Numbered from the stretch's first letter, positions 1-7,576 are shown. The stretch: DNA of 15,643 bases from an uncultured Collinsella sp. (GCA_958453935.1 CAUDZT010000051.1:1-15643); one strand, 5' to 3'. The notes: a model not told the origin generated them from the sequence alone. Made by a program: numbers and translations.

Positions 1-197
1 GCTACGAACGGGGGCACTTCTGGTCTGCGGAATGTTTTCAAAACCAAGCCCGGTCCCGGCCTGCGATGACGTTGCTGGTGGTTCTTGGGCATCGCTTGCT
101 GGCGGGGTTCCTTGGCTGAGTTAGACTTGGTTGGTAGGGCCTCCTGTCCCGGTCGCTGGTTCGCGCTTTGCGCGAACGGCGCGCTACTGGGGGAACG
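1..197. other. Left-edge intergenic DNA with a perfect 8-bp hairpin
   Basis: No convincing gene is visible here. All three plus frames are open at the window edge but stop at 67-69, 118-120 and 122-124, so a gene tail entering from the left cannot be excluded; I do not recognise any of the three peptides. Positions 159-166 (GTTCGCGC) and 170-177 (GCGCGAAC) form a perfect 8-bp stem with a TTT loop. On the minus strand this hairpin lies just past the stop codon of the regulator at 198, so it may end or stabilise that transcript, but no T-run follows and it is not a classical terminator. Confidence 0.5.
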
Positions 198-587
198 TTA
201 GTCGGTCATTGTTGGGGCCGATGTGCCGTCCCGGCCCAGCATTGCCCTTAGCTTCTCAAAGCTTTCCTCGCTCAGGCAGTGCTCCATGTGACACCCCTCT
301 TGTGAGGCAACCTCTTCCGAAACGCCTGCGTCCTCGAGCAGCCCAACAAAAAAGCAATGGCGCTCCCACATTTGGCGAGCGACCTCCAGGCCACGCTCCG
401 TCAGATGAACGTCGCGTTTACCCATTTCGACATAGCCGTTGTTCTCCAGCGTCGCCATGGCTTTAGAGACGCTCGCCTTGGTCACACCCAGGTATTCAGA
501 GACGTCGATTGAGCGCACCGTGTCTTGGCGCTGCGACAGAACGTAGATCGATTCGAGATAGTCTTCTCCAGATTCACGTAGGGCCAT
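198..587 (-). CDS. DtxR/MntR-family metal-dependent transcriptional regulator, short form
   Basis: A 129-residue cytoplasmic repressor of the DtxR/MntR family, which binds Fe2+ or Mn2+ and represses metal uptake genes. Residues 8-75 form the winged-helix region (D9-Y-L-E12 in the first helix, recognition helix around 36-50). Residues 77-113 belong to the dimerisation and metal-binding helices. The visible metal ligands are D9, E12, H77, C99, E102 and H103. D9, E12, H77, E102 and H103 match the MntR pattern, while Cys at position 99 resembles the cysteine used by DtxR/IdeR, so the metal preference is unclear. At 129 residues it lacks the SH3-like domain of full-length DtxR and is close to MntR in length. 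The ATG at 585-587 follows an AAAGGCGG ribosome site. It has its own upstream promoter and no obvious target gene nearby. Confidence 0.87.
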   Translation of the reverse strand: MALRESGEDYLESIYVLSQRQDTVRSIDVSEYLGVTKASVSKAMATLENNGYVEMGKRDVHLTERGLEVARQMWERHCFFVGLLEDAGVSEEVASQEGCHMEHCLSEESFEKLRAMLGRDGTSAPTMTD

Positions 588-674
588 GGGCCGCCTTTCG
601 CGATGGCTTCTAGTTAGCCTTTGGATACTTTTGCCTGATTTACTTTACCGCAAAAGTTGCCCATGTCTTACTAC

Positions 675-704
675 ATTATTTGAAAAGTTAACCGTGTTTC
701 ACAA
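675..704 (-). promoter_or_regulatory. Putative promoter of the DtxR/MntR-family gene with inverted repeat
   Basis: Read on the minus strand, TTGTGA (699-704) and AATAAT (675-680) are separated by 18 bases and resemble sigma70-type -35 and -10 boxes. Between them lies an imperfect inverted repeat, TGAAA at 681-685 and TTTCA at 697-701, around the palindrome GTTAAC (687-692). Repressors of this family often control themselves, so this may be an operator; that is inference from position only. Confidence 0.4.
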
Positions 705-730
705 AATGTGCAGCACAGGGGCGGAGCGAT

Positions 731-766
731 GACACACTCGCAAGGAGTGTCCCCAACTGCCGGCAG
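731..766. repeat. Small intergenic hairpin plus palindrome
   Basis: ACACTC (734-739) and GAGTGT (745-750) pair perfectly around a 5-base loop. They are followed by TGTCCCC and the 10-bp palindrome CTGCCGGCAG (757-766). The segment lies downstream of the HAD gene (minus strand) and upstream of the regulator promoter. It could be a weak terminator or a REP-type repeat. There is no T-run. Confidence 0.4.
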
Positions 767-798
767 AAACGGAACGTCACCAAGTGCCGAATCCGCAG

Positions 799-1569
799 CT
801 ACACCAGCCCAAAGTGCTTGGCGGCGTTGTAGATGCCGTCGTCATCCACGGCGGTCGTCACATAGGTCGCTGCAGCTTTCACGGTCTCCTGCGCGTTGCC
901 CATGGCCACACTTGTGCCCACGGCCGAGAACATCGACAGGTCGTTCTCGCCGTCGCCAAAGGCAATCGCCTCGCTCGCGTCGACACCCAGGCGTTCCAGC
1001 GTCGCCGCGACACCCAGGTCCTTACCGCCGTTGGCAGGGATAATGTCGCAGAACAAATCACACCAGCGCGTAGTGAGAGAATGCGACACCGCGTCGGTCA
1101 CGATATGTTCGTCGGCAGGGTCCACAAAGGCGCAGAACTGGTAGACCGGCGCATCGAAGGCATGCTCAAACGGTTCCTCGTGGTAGACAATCCCCGCGTT
1201 GCTGCCGGCCGTCACCACGCGCTCGGACAGGCGGTTCACAAACGAGTTCTCGCCCTGCATACACAGCGAGTCATAGCGCCCCTGCGCCACCTGGTCCACA
1301 ATCGCCGCGACGTCGTCCGAATCGATCGGGCAGCTGCGGTAAACGCCCTTGGCATCAAAACAGTGCTGACCCGAAAGCGTGATGTACGCATCCCAACCAA
1401 GATCGAACAGCCAATCGGGCATCTGATAGGTCGGGCGACCCGTGGCGATCACGCACGCAATCCCCTGCTCATGAAAGCTGTCGAGCACCTGCTGCGCCGA
1501 CGCCGGAATCCGATGGGTCTTAAAGCTCAGCAACGTGCCGTCGATATCGAAAAACGCGGCCTTGATCAT
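799..1569 (-). CDS. Cof-type HAD-IIB family phosphatase
   Basis: A 256-residue cytoplasmic HAD hydrolase of the Cof/IIB class, which dephosphorylates small sugar phosphates, nucleotide or cofactor phosphates; the substrate cannot be told from sequence. Motif I is DIDGT with nucleophile D8 and acid/base D10, motif II is T43-G-R, motif III is K183 and motif IV is G205-D-G-E-N-D210. The stretch of roughly residues 85-180 between motifs II and III is the C2-type cap. All catalytic residues are present and the length is normal. The ATG at 1567-1569 lies 6 bases after the stop of the ABC-F gene, and a GAGGAG ribosome site lies in the end of that gene, so the two are probably co-transcribed and translationally coupled. 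Confidence 0.9.
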   Translation of the reverse strand: MIKAAFFDIDGTLLSFKTHRIPASAQQVLDSFHEQGIACVIATGRPTYQMPDWLFDLGWDAYITLSGQHCFDAKGVYRSCPIDSDDVAAIVDQVAQGRYDSLCMQGENSFVNRLSERVVTAGSNAGIVYHEEPFEHAFDAPVYQFCAFVDPADEHIVTDAVSHSLTTRWCDLFCDIIPANGGKDLGVAATLERLGVDASEAIAFGDGENDLSMFSAVGTSVAMGNAQETVKAAATYVTTAVDDDGIYNAAKHFGLV

Positions 1570-1575
1570 CCTCGC

Positions 1576-3435
1576 CTACTCCTCGCCCTCGAGCTTCTCG
1601 CTCGCCTCGAGCCACGCCATCTCCAACTCGTCCATGGCGGCGTGGGCCTCGTCGATCTTTGCCTGCTGCTCGCCCAGCGCCGTGTAGTTGGTGGGATCGA
1701 CCTGGGCCATTGCTGCCTCGGCCTCCTCAACGCGGGCGCGCTGCGTCTCCATTTTGCGCTCGAGCGAGCTCACCTCGCGGCGAAGCTTCTGACGCTCGGC
1801 GTTGGACAGGCCATTGGGCTGACCGCTCGCCTTGGGCTTATCGGCCGTCGCAGCCGCGGCACCGGTGTCGAACGTGCCGGTCTTGGCACTCGGCGCGCCC
1901 ACGGGCTCGCCCTCGGCGGTAGCGTTGCACAGGCGCAGGTACTGGTCCACGCCGCCGGGCATATGCGTCAGGTGGCCGTCGAGCAGCGCCCACTGCTGGT
2001 CGGTCACGCGCTCCATGAGGAAACGGTCGTGCGTCACCAGGATCAGCGTGCCCGGCCAGCCGTCGAGCAGGTCCTCGACAATCGCCAGCATATCGGTATC
2101 CAGGTCGTTGCCGGGCTCGTCCAGGATAAGCACGTTGGGCTCGTCCAGGATCGTCAGCAGCAGCGACAGGCGACGGCGCTGGCCGCCCGAAAGATCGCCG
2201 ATGCGACTCCAGAGCTGCTGTGTCGTAAAGCCCAGGCGCTCGCAGAGCTTCTCGGGCGAAGTCTCCTTGCCGTCGATGACGTAGTACTTCTTATAGTTGC
2301 CGAGCACCTCGCGGATCGTGTCACCCATGTAGGGCTCGAGTTCCTCGAGCTGCTGCGACAGAACGCCAAAGCGCACCGTCTGGCCAATCTTCACACGGCC
2401 GCGCGTGGGCTCAATCTTGCCCTGGATCACGTCGAGCAAGGTCGACTTGCCGGCGCCGTTCTCGCCCAACAGGCCATAGCGGTCGCCCGCGCCGATGAGC
2501 CAGGTCACATCGGTGAGCACCTGCTTGGGCGCACCATCGGTATCCGCATAGCCGGCATCCACGTCGATGACATCGATGACCTGCTTGCCTAGGCGGCTCA
2601 CGGCAAGGCGCTTGAGCTCCAGCTCGTCACGCACGGGCGGTACGTCGGCGATCAGCTCGCGAGCAGCCTCAACGCGAAACTTGGGCTTGGTGGAACGCGC
2701 CTGGGCGCCGCGGCTTAGCCACGCGAGCTCCTTGCGCGCCATGTTGCGACGGCGCTCCTCGGTAACGGCGGCCATGCGGTCGCGCTCCACGCGCTGCAGG
2801 ATATATGCCGAGTAGCCGCCCTCGAAGGGATCTACCTGGCCGTCGTGGACCTCCCACATGCTGGTGCAGACCTCGTCCAAGAACCAGCGGTCGTGCGTGA
2901 CCACGAGCATGGCGCCCTGGCCGCGCTGCCAGCGGGCCTTTAAGTGACGCGCAAGCCAGTTGATGGTGCGCATGTCCAGGTGGTTGGTGGGCTCGTCGAG
3001 CATGAGCACATCGTAGTCGCCAATCAGCAGGCGCGCGAGGTCCACGCGACGGCGCTGACCGCCCGAGAGCTCGCCCACCATGCCCTCCCAGGGCACATCG
3101 CTAATAAGACCGGCCAGAATCTGGCGCGTACGCGGGCTCGACGCCCACTCGTACTCAGGCGTGTCGCCCACAACGGCATGATGCACGGTATCGGTGTCGA
3201 CAAGCTGGTCCTTTTGGCCGAGCAATCCGATCGTCGTGCCGCGGCGGTGCGTCACGCGGCCGTCGTCGGGTTCCAGCGTGCCGGCGAGTACACTCAGCAG
3301 CGTCGACTTGCCGTCGCCGTTTTTACCGACGATACCAATGCGGTCGCCCTCGCCCACGCCGAGCGTCACGCTATCGAAAATATGCTTGGTGGGAAACTCT
3401 AGGCTGATGGAATCGCATCCCAAAAGAATCGCCAT
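1576..3435 (-). CDS. uup: ABC-F family ATPase, Uup-like
   Basis: A soluble 619-residue twin-ATPase of the ABC-F family; members act on the ribosome or on DNA rather than in transport. The first ABC domain has Walker A GKNGDGKST (37-45), an LSGGQ signature and DEPTNHLD (147-154). The second has Walker A GENGAGKST (324-332), an LSGGQ signature and DEPGNDLD (439-446). A charged helical tail rich in Glu, Lys and Ala (about 541-619) is predicted to be a coiled coil. The DLD in the second Walker B plus this C-terminal coiled coil fit the Uup subfamily, linked in E. coli to transposon excision and ribosome function. The frame is open to 3591, but the ATG at 3433-3435 is chosen because it follows AAGGAG and starts the conserved domain. 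There are no membrane segments. Confidence 0.88.
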   Translation of the reverse strand: MAILLGCDSISLEFPTKHIFDSVTLGVGEGDRIGIVGKNGDGKSTLLSVLAGTLEPDDGRVTHRRGTTIGLLGQKDQLVDTDTVHHAVVGDTPEYEWASSPRTRQILAGLISDVPWEGMVGELSGGQRRRVDLARLLIGDYDVLMLDEPTNHLDMRTINWLARHLKARWQRGQGAMLVVTHDRWFLDEVCTSMWEVHDGQVDPFEGGYSAYILQRVERDRMAAVTEERRRNMARKELAWLSRGAQARSTKPKFRVEAARELIADVPPVRDELELKRLAVSRLGKQVIDVIDVDAGYADTDGAPKQVLTDVTWLIGAGDRYGLLGENGAGKSTLLDVIQGKIEPTRGRVKIGQTVRFGVLSQQLEELEPYMGDTIREVLGNYKKYYVIDGKETSPEKLCERLGFTTQQLWSRIGDLSGGQRRRLSLLLTILDEPNVLILDEPGNDLDTDMLAIVEDLLDGWPGTLILVTHDRFLMERVTDQQWALLDGHLTHMPGGVDQYLRLCNATAEGEPVGAPSAKTGTFDTGAAAATADKPKASGQPNGLSNAERQKLRREVSSLERKMETQRARVEEAEAAMAQVDPTNYTALGEQQAKIDEAHAAMDELEMAWLEASEKLEGEE

Positions 3436-3495
3436 ATGCCCTGCTCCTTCGTAGAAATTCAACGTTGTCCATGATAGCAGCGAGCCCCACCCCAA

Positions 3496-3530
3496 ACCAC
3501 CACGAAGGTGCCTGTCCCCTTTGTGGTGGT
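3496..3530. repeat. REP-like hairpin with a GGGGACAGG core
   Basis: ACCACCAC (3496-3503) pairs perfectly with GTGGTGGT (3523-3530), and the stem continues for two A-T pairs after one mismatch. The unpaired centre on the minus strand reads GGGGACAGGCACC. It lies between the pst operon terminator and the start of the ABC-F gene, with no T-run. From memory, hairpins with a GGGGACAGG core recur between genes in several bacteria, so a dispersed REP-type repeat is likely. A second hairpin with the same core lies at 10781-10817. Confidence 0.6.
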
Positions 3531-3546
3531 CGTTTCGGTCGCAGAG

Positions 3547-3585
3547 CAAAAAGGCGGGCCATCTCGCAAAAGAGATGACCCGCCT
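3547..3585 (-). terminator. Intrinsic terminator of the pst operon
   Basis: On the minus strand a 14-bp stem (right-hand arm 3572-3585, left-hand arm 3552-3565, one G-T wobble) closes a 6-base loop and is followed directly by a run of five T (3548-3552). It lies 55 bases past the pstB stop codon. Confidence 0.9.
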
Positions 3586-3640
3586 CTCCAATCAGTCCCG
3601 CGACAACCGTGGCCGCCGCGGGCCTCAAGCATGTCCCGGA

Positions 3641-4516
3641 CTAGGAGAACATACCGGTGAGGTAATCATTCAGCCGCTTATCCTTGGGCCGTTGGAAAAT
3701 CTCGTCGGTCTCGTCGTACTCGACCATATCGCCCATGTAGAAGAACGCCGTGCGGTTGGACACGCGCGACGCCTGCTCCATGTTGTGCGTCACGATGACG
3801 ATGGCACGGTCGGCAACGATCGACGACATCAGGTCCTCGATCGCCAACGTCGAGATGGGGTCGAGCGCCGAGCAGGGCTCGTCGAACAGGATCACGTCGG
3901 GGTTGAGCGCCAGCGTGCGCGCAATGCACAGACGCTGCTGCTGACCGCCCGAAAGCGCGTAGGCGCTCTTGTCGAGCTTGTCTTTGACCTCGTCCCACAG
4001 CGCGGCACCGCGCAGACTTTCCTCGACCATGCGGTCGAGCTCGTCACGGTCGGTGATGCCGTGGCGCTTGGGCGCAAAGGTGATGTTGTCGCGAATGGAC
4101 TTGCGGAAGGGGTTGGGCTGCTGGAACACCATGCCGATGGAGCGACGCAGCTCGTACGTGTTCTCGGTCTTGGTGTTCACGTTGCGCCCGCGGTAGTTGA
4201 TCTCGCCCTCCACGCGACAGCGGCGAATCTCGCGATTCATCAGGTTGAGGCTACGCAAGAAGGTCGACTTGCCGCAGCCCGAAGGCCCGATGAGCGCCGT
4301 GATCTCACCCTTGTGGAAGTCGAGCGACGTATTGTGCAGCGCATGGTGGTCGCCATAGTACACGTTGACGTCCTTGGCGGAGAGCACGACCTCGTCGCTC
4401 ACGGCCTTGCCGCTCACGCGCACGCGCCTCTCGCTCTCCCCCACGCTCGACAGAAAGTCCTGGGGGGTGTCGGACGTGGCCGCCTCGGTTGCGGGCGTTG
4501 CATTCATATCGCTCAT
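3641..4516 (-). CDS. pstB: Phosphate ABC transporter ATP-binding protein PstB
   Basis: The 291-residue ATPase that powers the PstSCAB high-affinity phosphate importer on the inner face of the membrane. Visible motifs are Walker A GPSGCGKST (77-85), Q-loop Q132, signature LSGGQ (188-192), Walker B ending D212-E213, and switch H244. The sequence around FQQPNPF and the ending DYLTGMFS are typical of PstB. Its ATG overlaps the pstA stop as ATGA (4513-4516). An N-terminal tail of about 42 residues precedes the ABC domain and is longer than in most PstB; it is acidic and Ser/Thr/Ala-rich. It is the last gene of the operon; phoU, often next, is replaced by a terminator. Confidence 0.97.
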   Translation of the reverse strand: MSDMNATPATEAATSDTPQDFLSSVGESERRVRVSGKAVSDEVVLSAKDVNVYYGDHHALHNTSLDFHKGEITALIGPSGCGKSTFLRSLNLMNREIRRCRVEGEINYRGRNVNTKTENTYELRRSIGMVFQQPNPFRKSIRDNITFAPKRHGITDRDELDRMVEESLRGAALWDEVKDKLDKSAYALSGGQQQRLCIARTLALNPDVILFDEPCSALDPISTLAIEDLMSSIVADRAIVIVTHNMEQASRVSNRTAFFYMGDMVEYDETDEIFQRPKDKRLNDYLTGMFS

Positions 4517-5439
4517 TCGGCCGTCATCTTCCTTGCCAGTTGCTTGCCCACGATACGGGCGACTACGTTAAACAGCAGCACGCAAATCATCAGCAGTGCC
4601 GCGGTGCCCCAGACGATCTGCTGGGCCTCGGGGCTGCCCTCGCCATAGATCTTGTAGATGTGCACGGCCAGCGACTCGCCGGGACGGAACACGTTCCAGG
4701 CGCAGGTGGGGCTCGACAGGTTAAAGCTCAAGAAGTTGAGGCGGACCGGCGAGCTCATGCCCGAGGTAAAGAGCAGCGCCGCGGCCTCGCCAAACACGCG
4801 GCCGGCCGAAAGCACGATGCCGGTCACGATGGCGGGCATGGCCTCGGGAATCAGGATGTGCAGTGTGGCCTCCCAGCGAGTGAGGCCCATGGCCAGGCAC
4901 GCATCGCGCTGGGCCTGCGGCACGTCCTCGAGCGCCTGCTGAATCACGCGCACCAGGATGGGGATGTTGAACATGGTGAGCGCGACGGCGCCGGAGATGA
5001 TGGAGTACTTCCAGCCCAGCTGCACCGAGAACACCAGAAAGCCGAACATGCCGACGACGATGGAGGGCAGCGAAGACAACGTCTCGATGGCGGTCGAGGC
5101 GATGTCGCGAATGGGACCGTCGGGCGCGTATTCAACTAGGAAGACCGCGCCGCCCAGGCTGATGGGCACCGAGATGATCAGGGTAATCAGCAGCAGATAG
5201 AACGAGTCGAACAGCTGGTAGAGCACGCCGCCCTGCGTTCCGTTGGCGCGTGCGGGCTGCGTGAGAAAGCCCGGCTGGAACAGCGTCGAGATGCCCTCGA
5301 ACAGGATGTAGGCCACCATGGAGACGACGATAAGCATGACGATGGCGACAATCGCCGTCAGCACGCCCGTGGCGATACGGTCTTGCCTTTGGACACGCCC
5401 GAGTCTCGCCTCGTCGATATGGATGCGCGTGCTAGCCAC
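4513..5439 (-). CDS. pstA: Phosphate ABC transporter permease PstA
   Basis: A 308-residue inner-membrane permease that forms the phosphate channel with PstC. It has an N-terminal membrane helix (about 25-47) followed by further hydrophobic segments, giving about six in all, the S-L-P-S-I-V motif (about 123-128) shared by PstA/PstC, and an EAA loop at about 168-203 containing LAMGLTRWE that contacts PstB. The chosen start is GTG (5437-5439), preceded by GAAGG and overlapping the pstC stop by 8 bases; an upstream TTG at 5463 is also in frame but would overlap pstC by 32 bases. It overlaps pstB by 4 bases, as expected for coupled translation. Confidence 0.95.
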   Translation of the reverse strand: MASTRIHIDEARLGRVQRQDRIATGVLTAIVAIVMLIVVSMVAYILFEGISTLFQPGFLTQPARANGTQGGVLYQLFDSFYLLLITLIISVPISLGGAVFLVEYAPDGPIRDIASTAIETLSSLPSIVVGMFGFLVFSVQLGWKYSIISGAVALTMFNIPILVRVIQQALEDVPQAQRDACLAMGLTRWEATLHILIPEAMPAIVTGIVLSAGRVFGEAAALLFTSGMSSPVRLNFLSFNLSSPTCAWNVFRPGESLAVHIYKIYGEGSPEAQQIVWGTAALLMICVLLFNVVARIVGKQLARKMTAE

Positions 5440-6340
5440 GAGCCTTCGCCCCCTTGCGGCCAATGAGATGGATGATCAGGATAAAGATGAGGCTCATGCC
5501 CATCAGCAGCAGGCCGAGCGCCCACAGGACGTCGTCCTGGGCCGAGCCCTCGGCATAGACCGCCATGGACGTGGTGAGCGTGGTGGTGATGGTAGACGCC
5601 GGCGACAGCAGCGACGTCGGCATGGCCTCGATGCCGCCAATGACCATGCGCACGGCGAGCGTCTCGCCAAAGGCGCGGGTCATGCCAAGGATGACTGCGG
5701 TCATGAGCGACGGCATGGCGGACTTGAGCACCACGTGCCAGATGGTCTGCCAGCGGGTGTAGCCCAGCGCGAGCGAACCCTGGCGGTAGCTATCGGGCAC
5801 GGCGCGCAGGCCATCGACCGAAAGCGTGGTCATCGTCGGCAGAATCATGACGGCCAGCACGATGGCGCCGGGCAAGATGCCCAGGCCTGTGCTCACGTGG
5901 AAAACGCTCTTCATAAGGCCGACGACCACGTGAAAACCGATCAGGCCAAAGACGACCGAGGGAATACCGGTCAAAAGCTCAATGAGCGGCTGAAAAACCT
6001 TGGAGCCAAACTTAGGCTGAATCTCGACCGCAAAGATGGCAGAGCCGATGGCGATGGGCAGTGCGATGAGCGTGGAGAGCACCATGACCGCAAACGAGGT
6101 GACGATCAGGGGCAGGGCGCCAGTGTAGGGCAGGCCGTTTTCGGCCGTGTTGGCCAGGTCCCACTTGGTACCGGTAAAAAACTCGACGATCGAGACGCCG
6201 TCCTTGAAAAAAGCCGAGAGGCCCTTTTGGGCGACCATAAAGATGAGCGCGGCAACGACAAGCGTCACGAGCGCTACGCACGCACCCGTGACGCCCAGGC
6301 CCACGTTCTCAAGCTCGCGCTTTGGCAGCTGTTTTGCCAT
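5432..6340 (-). CDS. pstC: Phosphate ABC transporter permease PstC
   Basis: A 302-residue inner-membrane permease, partner of PstA in phosphate uptake. The first membrane helix spans about residues 15-37, followed by a periplasmic-type loop and about five further hydrophobic segments. The conserved G-I-P-S-V-V motif is at 125-130 and the EAA loop at about 178-212 (LALGYTRWQ). The ATG at 6338-6340 follows GAAAGG at good spacing. It lies 25 bases after pstS and overlaps pstA by 8 bases, placing it firmly in the operon. Confidence 0.96.
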   Translation of the reverse strand: MAKQLPKRELENVGLGVTGACVALVTLVVAALIFMVAQKGLSAFFKDGVSIVEFFTGTKWDLANTAENGLPYTGALPLIVTSFAVMVLSTLIALPIAIGSAIFAVEIQPKFGSKVFQPLIELLTGIPSVVFGLIGFHVVVGLMKSVFHVSTGLGILPGAIVLAVMILPTMTTLSVDGLRAVPDSYRQGSLALGYTRWQTIWHVVLKSAMPSLMTAVILGMTRAFGETLAVRMVIGGIEAMPTSLLSPASTITTTLTTSMAVYAEGSAQDDVLWALGLLLMGMSLIFILIIHLIGRKGAKARG

Positions 6341-6365
6341 TGCAAACCTTTCCGGGGGCGATTAC

Positions 6366-7304
6366 TTATTTAGCGGAGACCTTGCCACTGGCGTCCTTGA
6401 CGACCTTCATGGCAGAAACGGGAATAAAGCCCTGCTCCTCGACGAGCTTGCCCTGGACGTCGTCGGAAAGCATGAACTCCAGGAAGGCCTTGGTGGCCTC
6501 GTCGGCGTCCTTAGCACAGTACATGTGCTCGGTCGCCCAGATCTTGAAGGAGTCGTCGGTGACGTTTGTGCTCTTGGGCTCGACGCCCTCGACCATGATG
6601 GCGTTGAACTTGGAGTCATCGAAGTGCGAGAAGTCGAGGTAGGAGATGGCGTTGTCGGTGCTGCCCATCTGAGTCTGGACATCGCCGGACTTGTCGAGCT
6701 CGGCGTCGCCCTTAAAGTCGACGGCCTCGTCGCCAAAGACGGCGGCCTCGAAGGTGGCGCGGGTGCCGGAGCCGGCCTTGCGATTGAGAACGACGATCTT
6801 GGCGTCGTCGCCGCCGACCTCCTTCCAGTTGGTGATCTGGCCGGAGAAGATACCCTTGAGCTGCTCGAGGGACAGGTCGTCGACCTTGACGTTCTTGGAG
6901 ACGACGGGGCCCATGCCCACGACGGCGACCTCGTGGTCGACGAGGTTTTTGACCTGATCGGCCTCGAGCTTGGTCTCGGCGAAGACGTCGGAGTTACCGA
7001 TGGTGACGGTGCCGGCGGCGACAGCGGTCAGGCCCTTGCCCGAACCGTTACCCGAACCGGAGACGGAGACGTCCGGGTTGGCATCCATGAACTTCTCGGC
7101 AGCAGCCTCGACGAGAGCCTGGAACGAGGAAGCGCCGTCGTAGGTTACCTCGCCCGAGACGGACTCGGCAGCAGCGGCGCTACCCTTGTCGGCGGCGTCG
7201 GTTGCGCCTGCGCCGCCGCAACCAACGAGACCGAGGCCGACGATGCTGGCAAGACCACCAGCGAGGCCGAGGAACTGACGACGAGAATAAGCCTGATCGA
7301 GCAT
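6366..7304 (-). CDS. pstS: Phosphate-binding lipoprotein PstS with Tat-type signal
   Basis: A 312-residue extracellular, lipid-anchored protein that captures phosphate and delivers it to PstC/PstA. The N-terminus has a twin-arginine motif SRRQFLG (7-13), a hydrophobic stretch and the lipobox LVGC with lipid-bearing C29. A linker rich in Ala, Asp and Ser follows, then the binding fold with GSGNGSGKG (about 92-100) and AGSGTRATFE, both typical of phosphate contacts in this family. The ATG at 7302-7304 is chosen because it follows AAAGGAAG and gives a proper signal peptide; the frame continues upstream to 7337 without such support. First gene of pstSCAB; such operons are usually induced by phosphate starvation. 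Confidence 0.96.
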   Translation of the reverse strand: MLDQAYSRRQFLGLAGGLASIVGLGLVGCGGAGATDAADKGSAAAAESVSGEVTYDGASSFQALVEAAAEKFMDANPDVSVSGSGNGSGKGLTAVAAGTVTIGNSDVFAETKLEADQVKNLVDHEVAVVGMGPVVSKNVKVDDLSLEQLKGIFSGQITNWKEVGGDDAKIVVLNRKAGSGTRATFEAAVFGDEAVDFKGDAELDKSGDVQTQMGSTDNAISYLDFSHFDDSKFNAIMVEGVEPKSTNVTDDSFKIWATEHMYCAKDADEATKAFLEFMLSDDVQGKLVEEQGFIPVSAMKVVKDASGKVSAK

Positions 7305-7507
7305 GATCTTCCTTTCATACAAGCGACTCGCGGGCACCCTGCCCGCTTTGCTGTTTGGAAAGATACGGTCTCGATCGGGCAGCGCCCGCGTCAGCTGCGC
7401 TTTATTACGGGCATCTGATAGACCCTTACCGCAAGCGCGGCTCGGCTTTACAAACGAATAACAAACCCGCCACCAAGCATGACCCGCCTTTTACACCAAT
7501 AAAAACA
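7305..7507 (-). promoter_or_regulatory. Upstream region of the pst operon with a leader hairpin
   Basis: The DNA from which pstS must be transcribed. GCGGGCA (7330-7336) and TGCCCGC (7340-7346) form a perfect 7-bp hairpin about 25 bases upstream of the pstS start. The stretch 7441-7507 is AT-richer than its surroundings. On the minus strand TTGGTG and TGTAAA at 18-base spacing could be a weak promoter there. I looked for repeated Pho-box-like units and could not identify any with confidence. Confidence 0.35.
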
Positions 7508-7576
7508 AAGTTGCGGTGAAATAGTTCCTGCTTGGCCATCAAATGGCCCATTCTAGGAACTATTCCACCGCAACTT
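7508..7576. repeat. 69-bp palindromic element, probable bidirectional hairpin/terminator
   Basis: Two 22-base arms (7508-7529 and 7555-7576) are reverse complements with one mismatch. Each outer end reads AAGTTGCGGTG inward. A second nested hairpin (GGCCAT 7534-7539, ATGGCC 7543-7548) fills the centre. On the minus strand it lies about 50 bases past the dipeptidase stop and is followed by TTTGTTTTTATT, so it can serve as that gene's terminator. Its size and symmetry also suit a small mobile palindromic repeat. Related sequences occur at 10964-11031 and 14508-14573. Confidence 0.8.

Noticed and set aside
131..466. Plus-strand open frame overlapping the DtxR/MntR-type gene
   Set aside because: Opposite strand of a clear regulator gene; low-complexity Pro/Arg-rich product.
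784..2592. Long plus-strand open frame opposite the HAD and ABC-F genes
   Set aside because: It is antisense to two well-supported genes; its Arg/His/Leu/Val-rich composition is the usual by-product of GC-rich codon bias, and no motif is seen.
3521..4648. Plus-strand open frame opposite pstB
   Set aside because: Antisense shadow of pstB running through the terminator; no ribosome site or family motif.
6147..7418. Plus-strand open frame opposite pstS
   Set aside because: Antisense shadow; repeated Asp/Gly/Val-rich sequence reflects the complementary strand of pstS.
7305..7507. Pho box upstream of pstS
   Set aside because: No clear pair of direct repeats with regular spacing could be found by eye.
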